From positions 6,100,718 through 6,164,717 of the forward strand of contig OZ017768.1 in assembly GCA_963969345.1 (NCBI GenBank): DNA of 64,000 bases. The letters are read 5' to 3'. The translations under genes were made by a program, and so were the position numbers. A model generated the notes under the pieces. That model saw only the letters and a list, made by a program, of their open reading frames with translations. It did not search any database and was not told the origin of the DNA. Positions 13,018-25,300 of the stretch are shown in pieces. Source of the DNA: Turbatrix aceti. Its lineage: Eukaryota; Nematoda; Chromadorea; Rhabditida; Panagrolaimidae. Numbering within the stretch: the stretch's first letter is position 1; each line of letters opens with the position of its first letter.

Positions 13018-13968
13018 TACTCGCAATAAGCAGTATTACAATCCTAAAAGTATCCTATTGCGTGAAAACAGAGTACAACAACGCCCGCAAAAACAAAAAC
13101 AATGATAAAGGGGGGAAAATAAATTTAAAAACCGCAACATCGGAAGAACACACCACGCGTGGATTCAAAAGAAAGCATCGTCTTTACTTCGACACTTGAA
13201 TATCGCGCGGAACATTTCGCCAGACCATTTGGGTGAGTTTTTTTGGTGCATTTTTTTGTTTTTCTGTGTTTTTGTGGTAAAACATGCTTCATTTGCTTCA
13301 CGAATATACGTTATAACAGGTTGGATGATGAATTACCGAATCGGGATTGGCAGAAAAAGAGACTGAAGAAATCGACGGATATTTTTTTTATCAAAGAATT
13401 TTGCTGTGTTCAAGTGAAATTTGTCTGTTATGCACGTAAAAAATTGTGTTCTCAAATTTGTGAGTCCATGATCAATTGTACATACTGAATAAACGATGTT
13501 TATAATAAAAAAAATGAATTAAATTTGTCAAAATCAAAAATGTAAAAAAACGCTTGTTTACAGTTTATTTTCTAAAAAACTCTCCGGGACTTTGCCGGAT
13601 AAACAAAGCCGATCGATACTGCATGCTTGCTTTCGATAGCGGCTTTTTTACCTTTTCCCGGTCTCAACCGCAACAAAAGCAGGATTTCAGCGACCCGTCC
13701 GTTTATCTGAATTTAATCCACCCCTGGCAGGTCAAAATTTATTTTTTCCGTGCCAAAAATCTCCCATTTTGCCAAAAATTGTATAATATGTATTTTTGTC
13801 CACTTGCATCTCCAAAACCCAACGCACACAATTCTAGGTTACGATTCATTAGAACGAATACGTTATAACAGGTAAAATATCACAGGACAACGCAACTACG
13901 CAAGAACGAAGCATCGGCTGTCGTCGTGACCACCGCACTGCTGTTTGTTGACGACGTCTTCGCACCGC
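13018..13968. other. AT-rich spacer
   Basis: No exon is supported. A 13-base word CGTTATAACAGGT preceded by CGAATA/CGAATATA occurs twice (about 13310 and 13860), which may mark a small direct repeat. Open frames here are short and compositionally non-coding. Confidence 0.35.
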
Positions 13969-14427
13969 TTATTCGTAGATGAGGTTCTTGGTGGCCTGCT
14001 CGTAGGTGACGAGTTCTTCGGGCTTGAACCAGTGGGCGATTTCGCGGTTGGCGGATTCGACGGAATCGCTGCCGTGGGCGACGTTGCGTCCGGTAACAAT
14101 GGCGTAGTCACCGCGGATGGTACCCTGGGCTGAGGCAAGGGGATTTGTGGCGCCGAGGATGTTGCGGCCCTGCTTGACGACGTCGAGGCCTTCCCAGACG
14201 GTGGCAACGATGGGGCCCGAGCGCATGTACTCGATGAGGGCAGGGAAGAAGGGCTTGTTGCGGAGATCCTGGTAGTGGACCTGGAGGTGCTCAACCGAGG
14301 GAGAGACGACCTTGAGGGCGACAAGCTTGTACCCACGATCCTCGAAGCGACCGATGATCTTGCCGACGAGACCGCGCTGAACGCCATCGGGCTTGACGGC
14401 GATGAAGGTACGCTCAGTGTTCGACAT
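13969..14427 (-). CDS. ndk-1: nucleoside diphosphate kinase
   Basis: A single coding exon of 152 residues, the usual length of group I NDKs. It transfers phosphate between nucleoside triphosphates and diphosphates through a phosphohistidine. The ATP-binding start [14 protein letters not shown], the Kpn-loop region and the active-site segment [10 protein letters not shown] with catalytic His118 are intact; the protein ends with NLIYE as in animal NDKs. The start at 14427 gives MSNTERTF, and a splice acceptor (TTTCAG followed by GAGTGCCGGAAA) lies 12 bases upstream, consistent with either a 5'-UTR intron or trans-splicing. A longer in-frame start upstream crosses this acceptor and is not chosen. 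Confidence 0.95.
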   Translation of the reverse strand: MSNTERTFIAVKPDGVQRGLVGKIIGRFEDRGYKLVALKVVSPSVEHLQVHYQDLRNKPFFPALIEYMRSGPIVATVWEGLDVVKQGRNILGATNPLASAQGTIRGDYAIVTGRNVAHGSDSVESANREIAHWFKPEELVTYEQATKNLIYE

Positions 14428-14439
14428 TTTCCGGCACTC

Positions 14440-15302
14440 CTGAAACATGGGGGAAAGTTGGATGACAGGCCACAAATGGCAAATGACAATTTTTAAAAGA
14501 TGAGAAAACGCGCACGTCTTTCAGGCAAGTGCCCTCCTCGCTGCCGGACAGGTCAACGTCGTTTCCAATGGCAGCAGAAATACATAAGCTGCTAATAAGC
14601 CACAGGGTGGAATATAAATATTGCATCACCCGCTTTAACAGAGGACTGACGGACAGACACTAATAAATATGGCCTACAAGTGAATGGCAAAAGTTACAGA
14701 AAATCGCATTATCCGGTGAAATGTTTTATACGTATTTCACGCGGGCAAACAAAAAAGCTCTCCGGAGTTTTCTTTAGCAAACCGGAAAAAAAACAGAAAA
14801 TTGAACGTAATTTGTTGATGGGAATGGGACTTGAACGTAAGAGGAGCAAGAGCCAGGAAAAAATAAGATGACGGGCACCAACTACTCTCAAGCGTCAGTT
14901 GAACGACCGACCGGGAAATACGTGGAGAAAGCAAAGCGGGACAGGACACCACCGGCCTAGGTAGAGTCACAGCGACACAACTGGCGTGTAAAAACGAAAA
15001 CCTCGCATCGACGCAAGTAAAGAACACCAACGAATATTCTCTGATTGTTGTGTTGCGAGCTGCGCCCTTGGAACTGACTGAAAAAAGGGAAAAAACCTCG
15101 AAAAAACACCGAGCGACCGACGTTTAGGCAAGGTCACGGAAAAGAGCGAGCGCACAAATTGAAAAAAAAATTCGGTTCAGGATCCTGCGCGTGCGGGTTT
15201 TTATATTTTACCATTGTTGTTTATGTCAAATTTTCACAAATTTGTGGCTTATTTCACCTCTCGGACTCTAGGCTAACTTTTTGAGGATCCAGTTTGCAGA
15301 CG
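14440..15302. other. divergent promoter region between NDK and ELP4 genes
   Basis: NDK reads left and ELP4 reads right from this 0.86-kb spacer. No exon is supported. A TTTGCAG acceptor at 15293-15299 sits 3 bases before the ELP4 start. Confidence 0.4.
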
Positions 15303-16432
15303 ATGCTCAACGCGAGATTCCCTAAGCTGCCCAACGGCCTGAAGGGAGTCAAGAGCGGTCGCACGGCTCATTCGACTTCGCTAGGCGCAGAGGCCATCGA
15401 CCGACTGCTCCACGACGACGGCGTGCCCTTTCCATCTATGACGCTCATCGACGAGCGGCGTATCCGGTACTTTACACGGGTCATGCAGCGGATCTTCGTC
15501 GCGGAAGGTCTCAGACATGAGCATGATGTCGTCGTGGCAGGAGTTGGCGTCGACGGTTTTCTCGATGATATTCCGTCTGTTTCTGCCGGGCTGCCGGCTT
15601 TGAATGGTTCTAAAAATGGTGCAGGTGTTCCTGGTGGTCTGCCAAAGCCGGAGGAACAGATGCGGATTGCCTGGCGGTTTCAGAGCGCTCCGAAGGTGGA
15701 TAACGGACCGTCGACAGGTGCGAGATTCGATTTTGACCTGACTGCGCCGATGCCCAGGGCGCTGGTGGAGAGCAAGGTCAAGTGCATCAGGTGCGCGAGT
15801 TATGAGAAGCTTGGTGAGTCTTTTTGGGGTTTTTTGGGTATAAAATGATCGTAAAAAGAGGATTACGGTATTTTTGAGGGGTTTACGATCATAAAAACGT
15901 TCAAAATCGTTGAACTTTATTTTTTTTCACAGGTTCGCTCCTGGAAGAACTCCTCAGCTCCCCAAAATACACGATAACCAGCGATCAGACCGCTCCAAAG
16001 ACGCCCCTTCGAATTGTCATTGTCGGCCTTGGTCACGCGCTGTTTTCTGATTCTGTCAACCTCCGCCGCTTCGTTCTCCGACTGAAATCATTCGTCACGA
16101 CGGCTTCTTGCGCGGCTCTCCTCGCCGTCGATGGCTCCGTGCTGGCGAACGACCTGGATTGCCTCGTGTCGATCGCTGACTCGGCGCTGAGGTTCATCCC
16201 CGGCGAAGGCGACGCTCCAGGCACGCTGCAGGTCGTCAAGCTGCCTCGCTCCTACGGCAGTGCCCTGTCTCGCCCCGAAAACTGCGATTACACGTTCCGG
16301 GTTTCCAGGAAGACGATCGAGGTGAAACGCGTCCTGCTGGGACCGGCGGATGACTTTATACCCGCTCAGTACGCCCCACTAACGCCCCAATTCGAGAAAC
16401 TCGGCGTCACCGCCAACGAACACGATTTCTGA
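15303..16432 (+). CDS. elpc-4: Elongator complex protein 4 (ELP4/PAXNEB family)
   Basis: Two exons, 15303-15813 and 15933-16432, give 336 residues. ELP4 is one of the RecA-like subunits of the ELP4-5-6 ring of Elongator, which modifies wobble uridine in tRNA. Family hallmarks seen are an early Ser/Gly-poor RecA-like segment followed by AEGL and a long strand (VVVAGV), then EEQMRIAWRFQ, GARFDFDLT, and the C-terminus LTPQFEKLGVTANEHDF resembling the family's LGPGC...LDF end. The start is fixed by the acceptor TTTGCAG|ACG just before ATG. The next gene on the same strand starts 181 bases after this stop with the same leader trinucleotide ACG, suggesting one operon. Confidence 0.85.
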
Positions 16433-16613
16433 TTTCTGACTGAGTTGAAAATCTCAAATAGTCCCAAAAAACCAATTCTGTGTTTTTCCCGCACCGTTTT
16501 CTTTGTTTTTCGTTCCGCGTGTTCGTTGCCGTGATTTTTTTCGCGTGCATTGTTCGTTTTTGTTGAGTTTGACTAAATTAAATAAATTCTGAAAAAAAAA
16601 CAACTTTCAGACG
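16433..16613 (+). promoter_or_regulatory. intercistronic region with poly(A) signal and acceptor
   Basis: AATAAA at 16581-16586 is followed 24 bases later by CTTTCAG|ACGATG, the acceptor before MTG1. The spacing is as in a compact nematode operon, though the poly(A) signal is closer to the acceptor than is usual in C. elegans. Confidence 0.5.
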
Positions 16614-18226
16614 ATGCTGCCTTCTTTTTTTCGGCTCGGGTGCCGTCGCCTGGCTTCGAGCTCGGCTTCTGCGTCGTCGCCGGGTCCTTTTCGGGATACC
16701 TTCTGGCTGCCGGCCGCGTTCGATCACCGAACGTGGTTCCCGATGCACATGTCCGTCCAGATGAAGGTCATGGAAGCAAAGCTGCGCTCCGTCGACCTCA
16801 TTGTCGAGGTACACGACGCGAGAATTGCGCTGACAGGCCGGAATCCGGAATTCTACAAGCGGTTGTACGCCATCAGGCCCCACATCCTCGTTCTCAATAA
16901 AATGGACTTAATTAACATGCAGCAGTACAAGTAATTTTTTTTACTCACCTAAAATGTTTCAGAGAATATTTTGGAATTTCTTCATGAAATTTTGCTAAAA
17001 GGTAGCATTTACTATGAAAAGTTTTTTTTCTGTAAAATTCACCTGCCTGGAGGGGGAAATCGCTTTTTTAACCATTTTCGACGATTTTTTGGCGCTTTTT
17101 ATCAACAAAACGTGGCAAAAGTCATCAAATGTGGTAAAAAAATCGATTTTCAGCCAGAATATTGAAAGCCGGAGTACAATGTAATTTTTGATAGAAAATC
17201 GGAAAAAAAAATAAATCATAGGGTTATCACCTTTAAAATGCCTAAAATCGCATTTAAAACATCAAAAATCACGTGGAACGTCGAAAATTAATTTTATGAT
17301 TACAATTTTTTAAAGTAAAACCTTTCCTTTTGGCAAAACTTCATACAGAATTTCCTAAATGACCGTTGACTCATTTTTTGTCAGGTAACATCCCAGGTGT
17401 TTCAGACAACCAATCGAGGAGTTCTACCTGAACCAGGGCGTGAGGCACGTCGTCTGGACGGATTGCAAGCGGAAGCCAGGCAAGGCGCTCAAAACCCTCC
17501 ATGAGGTGATGCTGGATTGTCTCCGCGGCGAGCACAGGTTCAATCGCCAGGTCAGGACCGAGTACCTGGTAATGGTCGCTGGCATCCCGAACGTCGGCAA
17601 GAGCTCTGTCATCAACGCTCTTCGAGGACACAATCTCAAGAAGCACAACAAAGCCGCTGAAGAAGGTTGAATTTTTTTCTTTTTAAATTTTTTTTATTGA
17701 AAACCAAAAAATTCAGGCAATCGACCCGGTGTGACAGTACGCGTTCAAAATCGTGTCAGGATTCTTGACAAGCCACCTGTTTACATCATTGATACCCCCG
17801 GTGTGCTAAATCCCACGGCTCGGGATGTCGAGGATTCAATGAAACTCGCGGTTTGTGATTTGGTGCTGGAATCCGCGACGAAGCCGGATTACGTCGCTGA
17901 TTACCTACTTTTTTGGCTGAATAAGTGAGTTTTTTTTGTTTGTAAGCAATTTTTTATTTCTGATCCCGGTGATTTACAGGCACTCTGATTTCTCATATCT
18001 CAAGTTGCTCGAACTTGACTGCGATCCAACAGACGACATTAAAAGGCTTTTGGTCGAAATCTGCAAGAAACACGACCTCAGAATCAACTGTCTGATCGGA
18101 AACGATCGCCAGGAACGATGGGATTTTGACCGGGCGCGGACAATGTTCCTGCAACTTTTCCGGAAAAATCAGTTGCCTGACAGTTTTCTGGATAAGGATA
18201 AGCTCATCGAAAAGGGATTTTTCTGA
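16614..18226 (+). CDS. mtg1: mitochondrial ribosome-associated GTPase 1 (MTG1)
   Basis: Four exons, 16614-16930, 17406-17665, 17717-17924 and 17980-18226, give 343 residues. MTG1 assists assembly of the large mitochondrial ribosomal subunit. The GTPase motifs are circularly permuted as in the YlqF/MTG1 family: G4 NKMDL at residues 95-99 comes before the P-loop GIPNVGKSS (165-173) and G3 DTPG (218-221). The Arg/Ser-rich N-terminus (RLGCRRLASSS) suits a mitochondrial targeting signal. Intron 1 (475 bp) carries a degenerate foldback MITE. The position directly behind ELP4 suggests co-transcription. Confidence 0.92.
17030..17265. repeat. degenerate foldback MITE in MTG1 intron 1
   Basis: Shares with the intact copy at 45644-46073 the terminal segment TGTAAAATTCACCTGCCTG, a GGCGC/GGCACGTTG-like middle, and AGGGTTATCACC near the centre. 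Only about one arm and the centre remain. Confidence 0.6.
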
Positions 18227-18749
18227 AACATTTTGGCTGATTGCGCCAAATCGACGTTGCTATCGACGATGTTGTATTGTCCAAAGGTGATAAATTTATA
18301 CTTTTGCGTCTGCGTTGACACTTTGATTTTCTGATTTTTTTTCGAGTTTCTGCAAGACCAGAGTTTGGGAACCTGAAGTTCCTTTGGCTCTTTTGAAGTT
18401 GTCGTTTTAAAAAAAAAATCAGTCGAATAAAAAAGGGTCACTTGCCCGCCGACTCAACGCATCTGGCGTCCGCGCGCGCGCGATCGCGATTACGATCGTC
18501 GTCTGCAGATCTGCCGGGAACGGCTAACGCGTTAGCTAACGTCCACCGCTATGCGGGCTCAATGGACAAATCTGCACATCCATAACTCGCTTGTACGTCC
18601 GTGCGATTGACCTAAGCCAGGTGACCTTACGCAGGCGGAGCTTATGGCTTTGGTTGAGTTTTAGCTGTTCATTTGGCATACCTCAGATTTGGTTGTCTCA
18701 AAACAGGTTGGTTGACTGTATTACAAATAAATATTTTGTTTATTTTGAT
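18227..18749. other. upstream region of the orphan gene, shared with its copy
   Basis: Sequence from about 18430 on (GCCGACTCAACG, GCTAACGTCCA, CATCCATAACT, then GACCT-ACGCAGGCG) reappears with changes at about 20490-20850 in front of the decayed paralogue, so the tandem duplication included the promoter. A CG-rich run of CGCGCG lies near 18470. Confidence 0.55.
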
Positions 18750-19970
18750 ATGGCTATGTGGAACACCCCCTCGTATTATTTGATCCAGGCCGACATCTGC
18801 AAGCAGATTCAACAGGATGAATCCTCCGGCTCTGGCGATCAGGACGTTTTTACAGTTCTGAAAAACGCGTTTGCCGAGGATTCGGAGAATTCTGAGTGCC
18901 GGTATAAAAAATTCTGCATGAGGTGTAAACATCGGGATGAAAGCTTGGTTGTGCCTGTCGTAAGTTATTTACCTGAGTAATCACCTGAAAAATGTGATAA
19001 TTACGACCATTATTACAGCCTCGAATGCGGTTTGAATCTGCAGTTGGCTCTCAAGACAACGTGCCGTCTCAAGACAACATCAGCAGGATTTCTCAGCAAC
19101 GACCGCTGAGCCCGGCGTACACCAATCTTCTTATTTCAGAATGCACTCGGAAGTTATCAGAATCCAAGCCGTTCACGCTGGCTGACAACCAGGTTCTGGA
19201 CAACCTGGTGTTTTCGTCACCTCGCATGAGTGCCGCCTTTGAGCGGTACCTCGGCAACGACGTGCAGGTGAACATAGGATATTCCTTCGAAGTGGTTCGT
19301 TTCTATCAAAGTTTTTTGCTTCTTCATTGCTTTTTTTCAGTTCTTTCGCAACCGTCTATGGAAAATCACCCGACCTGAAATAGGAACCAAAGTGAACGGA
19401 TTCGCTTGGTTAGCGCCGTTCGTGGACCGCATCTCGACGACGACAGAAATAAGCGGGTATCCGGCTTTTCTAAAAGCTCTGCTCTCGGCGACCCGACTGA
19501 CAAATATGGAGTACGCCGGAATCTACTGGGCGTTATCGCCGGAAGACAATCCGCATTCCTTTGTCGGGACTGCTCTGGCGTTGCCTTACATCGCTAGGCA
19601 CACTCCTCTCCAGAGAGTCGATGGCCCCCACTACCTCTTCGACGCCATCCTGTCCAGAACGTCTCTCGCCATAGACACAGCGGTGATCTACGTGCACCAG
19701 TTGGATGACTTCCTGCAGTGGGAGGGATTACAGGTTCGAGATCTCACTCTCGACCTGGAATCTTTCTACCCCGAAGACGTCTGCTCCGCCTTGGAAGATG
19801 TGAATACAACTTTTGAACACACGCGGATCCTGACCATTTCCAGGCTGTCTTTGCAGGACACTATGTTGGAGAGTATTTTGACCAAAGCTTTCCTCAAGGT
19901 GTTTCCCGGCATTGATGGAGTCAAATTTGAGCTGGCTTATGATGATGTAGAGGGTGAATCGGAAGAATAA
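18750..19970 (+). CDS. unrecognised protein, orphan family member 1
   Basis: Three exons, 18750-18959, 19019-19294 and 19341-19970, all phase 0, give 371 residues. I do not recognise the family. There is no signal peptide or membrane segment. Residues 1-70 include a Cys pair cluster (ECRYKKFCMRC); 100-160 hold PLSPAYTNLLISECTR and a Leu/Phe-rich segment; the C-terminal half looks like a globular alpha/beta domain ending in an acidic tail (GESEE). The start may instead be the second Met at 18756, which aligns better with the copy (MWN against MWK). Intron 2 uses the weak donor GTTCGT, also seen in the nuclear receptor and ADAMTS genes. A tandem, partly broken paralogue follows. Confidence 0.7.
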
Positions 19971-20002
19971 AGTTTTTTTTGAACAAATTGTGAACATTGG
20001 AG

Positions 20003-20366
20003 CAGAGTTGTCGACCGAGCCAAGCATTTCGAGCATTCGAGCGAGCCGAGCCGCTCGGCTCGAATGCTCGGCTCGAAGATCACCGAGCCGAGCCGAGCGG
20101 CTCGAATGCTCGGCTCAGAATCCTCCGAGCCGAGCCTAAAAAATGACCCATACATGACGAAAAATGACTTTTCTTTATGCCAAAACTATGAAATTTTAGT
20201 TTATTTACGCTGAATTCCACAATTCCAAACACGTTTTTTGTTATAAAATAGTTTTTGTGTCCCCAAATTTTTTTTTCTAAGCGAAAATTGAGGGGGAAAA
20301 AATGCCATGCTCGGTTCGAGCGAGCCGAGCCGCTCGCTCGAATGCTCGGCTCGGCAATTTTGGCTG
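20003..20366. mobile_element. hAT-type MITE, copy A, 3' end lost
   Basis: Starts CAGAGTTGTCGACCGAGCC and has runs of CGAGC/GCTCG in both orientations near each end, around a 150-bp AT-rich centre. It matches copy B (61297-61675) along its length but the final terminal repeat after CAATTTTGGCTGG is diverged, so no target site duplication can be read. Confidence 0.8.
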
Positions 20367-20904
20367 GTTTTTTTAAAACTGATTCAATACACAATGTTGT
20401 AAAAATATCTCGGGTCTGCAGGACTGGAGTTTGTGAATCTGGAGTTATGTACATGTAATTAGTCAAAACTCAGTGGACAGTTGCATAAAAAGGGTCTTTC
20501 ACCCGCTGACTCAATGGGGACCACCCATTGAGCGCGTTTTTGGCTTCATCGAGGCAACTGTATGCCGACCAATTGGTGTAAATACAAACATGGTTTTTGC
20601 AAAAACAATAGCTGACTGAAATGCCGTGCAATTGCAGTCGTGTGATGGTCGATGGTCTTTTGCGGGGAACAGCTAACATCCAATGCGGATCTATTGTACA
20701 AACTTACGCATCCACAACTTACATGTATGTCCGTATCTGGGTCCGCGCAGCCATCCCATGACCTCGCGCAGGCGAGCAATTGTCATGGCTTTACTTTTTG
20801 AGCTTTGACTCTTCATTTTGCATAACTACTTAATTGTCAGTTTTACGACAGTTTGGGTAATTGTCTTTTGTCTGCTTTTTTTGGTTTATCTAAATAAACA
20901 AATT
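20367..20904. other. duplicated upstream region of the orphan pseudogene
   Basis: Matches the region before the intact gene in several blocks (see 18430-18750). No exon is supported. Confidence 0.5.
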
Positions 20905-22330
20905 ATGTGGAAGGCTCTTGCGTATTCTTCAATTAAGGCATCCGCAGACATTAGCACGCATGTTCAACATGCTGACCCGGCCGACAATGACGGTGTTTTC
21001 CAATTTTTGACAGAAACTGTTGACACGGATTCTGAAAATCCAATTTGGGAGTGCAAAAATTTCTGCCATCGAATTAATAACCCAGATGAAAAATTTTCAG
21101 TGCCTGTTGTAAGTGTTTAATTTACCTGTCATTACCTGAAAAATAATTTTGACCAATTACAGAAGGAAATGCGGTTTCAATCTGTTTCGTCTCTTTTGTC
21201 AGCGATGAACTCAGAAAAAGAAGCAGAAACCTCTTCTGTGTCAACGATGAACCTTGAACCTCGACAAAGAGCACTCAGCCCGGCATATATCAATCCGCTG
21301 ATTGCAGAATGTACTCGGCCGTTATCTAGACCTTCGAAGCCATTTACGCTGGCTGACAACCAGCTCCTAGACAACCTGGTGTTCTCGTCACCGCTCATAA
21401 GCGCTGCTTTCGAGAGATACCTCGGAAATGACGTAGAGGTGGTCATCGACGACTCCTTCGAAGTGGTTCGTTTTCGGTATAAAAAATTGTTACAATGTTA
21501 TTCTTTTTTTTCAGATCTTTTGTTGCTCTCGGTGGACTATTCCCCGGCCTGATTTGATGCTCAGAACTTATGGTTTTGCATGGCTGACACCCTTCGTGGA
21601 TCACTGCTCGACGACTAGGGCAATTGCCGAGTATACGGTGTTTCGGAAAGCCCTGATGTCATCGTCGCGACTGAAGAATATGAAGTATGTTTGATTTTAA
21701 GAGGCGTTATCAAAAAGGCTGTTTCTCTAAACCACGATACGCCATAATTATTCAAGTTTACGTTTTTCTATATCAAAAGGACGAAATTCTGCACAAATGC
21801 CAAATTTTTAAAAAATATTATAGACTTTAAAATTTTTGAAAAGTTAAAAAAAAACTTGTTTGCTGTTCGTTCGCGAACATTGTTAAAAATATTAGCGTTC
21901 GCTCAATTTTTCGAACAAAATTGTCAACATGTTCGTGCTTTAAACGAAAAACAACGGCTTTTTGTTCACCCTGCTAAACACACCCTTTTGCAGACGGCAC
22001 GAGCCGCCTTCCGTCACTTTGATGCAATATTGTCTGAAACATGTTTTGCCATCGACACCGCAGTCATCTATTTACAACAGCTGGATAGTGTCCATCAGGG
22101 GGAAGAATTTCAAGTTCGAGATGTCATTCTCGATTTACCTGGTTTTTACCCAGATAACAACTGCTTCACTTTGGAATGCGTGGAAACGATTTTTGAACAA
22201 ACACGGTTTTTAACCATCTTCAGAGTGAAACTTTTCTCACGGTGTTTCTGGATGTCATTGAAATCAAATTCGTTGAGACTTATATTGTAAAAATCGGGAA
22301 AATAAAAGGTATTCAGATAAGTTGAAATAG
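20905..22330 (+). pseudogene. decayed tandem copy of the orphan gene
   Basis: Exons corresponding to the intact gene are 20905-21108, 21163-21465 and 21515-21691, with the same splice sites (GTAAGT, GTTCGT donors). Frame and similarity hold (LADNQLLDNLVFSSP, FVDHCSTTR) until a stop TGA at 21692-21694. About 300 bp of unrelated AT-rich sequence with TTCGCGAACA motifs then replaces the middle of exon 3. Similarity resumes at about 21995 (FDAILSETCFAIDTAVIYL) and runs to a frameshift near 22230, where the end (FLTVFLDV, like FLKVFPGI) continues in another frame with about 15 codons missing. The 5' half could still be expressed or the gap could be spliced out as an intron; the second frameshift argues for loss. 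Confidence 0.75.
21695..21994. repeat. AT-rich insert with TTCGCGAACA motif
   Basis: Interrupts the pseudogene. It contains GTTCGTTCGCGAACATTG and TTCGAACAAAATTG, words also clustered in CCT theta intron 5 (51585-51985). No coding capacity and no clear ends. Confidence 0.5.
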
Positions 22331-25300
22331 TTCAAAAACGCACCAACTATTAAAGTGATCGTAAATCATCAATTGCATCGAAAAACAGCTAATTAGTACC
22401 AAAAAAATAGTTTTTCTAAAGTTATACATAAAATAAACGGCTGAGCACTGTTTTTTTGGAAAACTCTGGCCCTGCAACTTTTTCCAAAAAAAACTGCCGT
22501 GTCCAAAAAAAGGAAAATGTCATAATTATTACATGTTGCAACAAAATATCTCAGGTGATCAATCTTTGTTTCACCGCCAGACGTCACCAATGAGTTTCTC
22601 ACACTTTTGCAACTGAATTGACAAAAAGGTCTTGCGCTTTCAATTTTCGAGCCTTTTCTGCAGAGGCTCTTGAAACTAAAGTTTTTTGACTCTTTCTAAC
22701 AAAAGTAAGTTGTCGTCTGGCAGAAGACACTTGCCACTTCCCGGTCTTCTATTGTTTTGCAGCCTCAAGCAAGCAGGCACAGTTCACGTTTTCAACACCT
22801 TTGTTGTGGTTGCATTACGGGTTCATAAAATTCATGCTCAAGGCCGTCGAGGGGGTTTTAACTATCACCGGAAGTCCTGTGATTTCTGCACGCAGCATCG
22901 AGGTCTTTGGTTTGTATCGCTCGCAAGACGCCGGTGATTGTGGTGGCGACTCACGTGGCCGGCCGGTAGCGGTTACACTGACCTGCCGGAGACGCCGAGC
23001 AGTGATCAGGGAGAACAGAGAGAGGCGATAATTGATGCGTTCAGAGGCGAAGCAAAGTGTCAATGCATCGCTTTACGATGATTCGAAGATCGGACTGTCT
23101 GGCGCCGAGATCAAAAACCTCTGGGCGCCGTTCGGGGAAGGTTTTTGATCGCAGAACACCAAGAATTGGTGATTTCGTGCAATTTAAAGCGATGCTCAAC
23201 AATCGGAAGCTGTTTTTCCATTTTTGCTTCCTTAACGGACAAAACTTGATTTTTCAAGGTTCTGCGTTTTTTGAAAGGTGTCTCGAGGGTTCAGAAATAT
23301 GAATCGAACGTTTGCAAAAATTTTATGTGTACGTTGAACCCTTCGACGGGGCTTGCAGAAACATCCACGACAGTTTCTAAAATTTTCAAGGCGTAGTCAT
23401 TTTTTTTCTGCGATGACAACCGCGCGGCACCGTTAACTTTTTAAGCGGCCGTTACGAGATGGCCCCGTTTTATCGATGTAAATTTTTTTTCTTTCAAATT
23501 AATATCGCTTTTTATGTGCCTTTCCACGCAGAAACTCTTTCGTGGCCGGTAGAGTGAAAAAGTTAAAAGTTAACGTTTCAACTTTTTGTACAGACTGCAT
23601 TCATTTACTTTTACGATGCGATGCGCGTATCAGGTAGGCGATGACTTCGAAGCCTTCCGCTGATGAGTTGTTTTTTTTCTGATTAATTTGATACGCGCTT
23701 CGACGTGAGCGGAAAAAACAAAGTCCGCCGCTTTTTTTTTTGTTTCAGCGTCTCAAAGGCGGCAGCCATCAGCGGTGATTTACAGCCGTCACCCCGGGGT
23801 CCCCTGACTTTTGACCACGACGATTCATTTATTCTATCATTGTTTTAACAATCACAACGCTCCCGATGTTGTGTGCGTGAGATTTGTCGGGTTTTTGAAG
23901 GCGCCTGGGAGACGGGCAATCCCGGGGATCAACGGTACGATGTTTTGTGTTCGTGGTGGGACGGATTAACGGCGGTATGCCCCGGGGCAGTTGCAGCTAG
24001 CTCACCCGGATTTCCTGGCGCCGAGGAAAGTTGATCTGAATTGGGAGGATTCGGATCGAGGGGGAAGTGAAAGGACAAGTGCCACCTCGATTTCCTCACT
24101 TTTTGATCAAACATGCCCTCAATTGCGTGTTTTTTGTCAAGTGTTCCGTCGCAGACCATGGATAAACAAACCGAACTGTTGCTTGATTTTACAAGACAAC
24201 CGAGCTGCTTTGAGTACAACAAACATGTCTTTTTTTGGGGATGATTGACAGCGAATCGTCTGAACAAACACGATTTCGATCTTCTTTTTTTTTATTTATT
24301 TTGTGTTTATTTTCTAACTTTCTTCCGGACAAAAAGATTGCGGTTATAGTTGCAAATTTTGTAAAATACGGTGTTCGCAAACTTTAAAAAATTTAATATG
24401 CAAAGTTGACTTTTCAACTGCAATAAAAAATGCGACAAGCACAGTTTTTTTAGGGGGCAGTGACCTTTTGATGTGCCCCGCAGGAAGTCAATGGGCCGGC
24501 ATCAAGAGTAAACAGTCTCGATGACGCGTATCAACACCCTCTGGACCGTCTAGTCGCACATTTGCGTGGCCATCGGCCGGAAGATTCATGTCAGATCTTA
24601 CGGGGTCGATGGTGCACCACAAACGGGGTGGTTTGTTTCGATGTCCAACTTGTTTTTGTTCCGCTCCAATCTCACAACAATCTCACAACAACGCTTGGGT
24701 GTGGCACTCATCTTTTTTACACCCGTTAACTTTTTTTAAAAGGTTTACGCAACCGCAGGCAGGCGTCGACGTCAGGGAAGAAGGTCAGGCCAGCAGGACG
24801 CTGTCTAATCTTGTTGCAATCGCGTCGGGCTCCGCGATAAGCTCTGTGGCCTTCTGGGGAACAAATGAATGAGGAAAGCGGGTTTCCGGATGACGGAAAC
24901 TGGTCTGTGCCGGTTCCGGGTCGGGTAGATCGACCTTTGAACCCGTTATTGCATTGGAAAGTCCGCAGATCTTCGACTTGCACAAAGAAGCGCAAAAGCC
25001 TTTATTTCAAACTTCCACCACCAAAAACTCCTAAAAAGTCGAAAAAATGTAGTCCAACTTTTTTTTGTGGAAAACAATTACCAGGCCTGTTTGCAAGTGT
25101 TTTTTTTCCACGTTTGAACCCCCTCCCGAGTAAAACTCCCACGTTTAACGTTCGATGGTCGCTTTTTTTTCTCCAGTGTGGTGGCCAACTCCCAATTTAT
25201 GTACGTTCTCGACTGTCTGCTGATTGTGAGGAGGCTTTATTTTATTTTTCGTGTCATGAGTTCCCCTCCACCCTTCTCTCGCGGAAGTGGGCGGACTCTC

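Noticed and set aside
13554..13868. 104-codon frame on the plus strand
   Set aside because: No recognisable similarity and base composition like the surrounding spacer.
14428..14475. Upstream in-frame Met for NDK giving 16 extra residues
   Set aside because: It crosses a good splice acceptor and the family starts at MSNTERTF.
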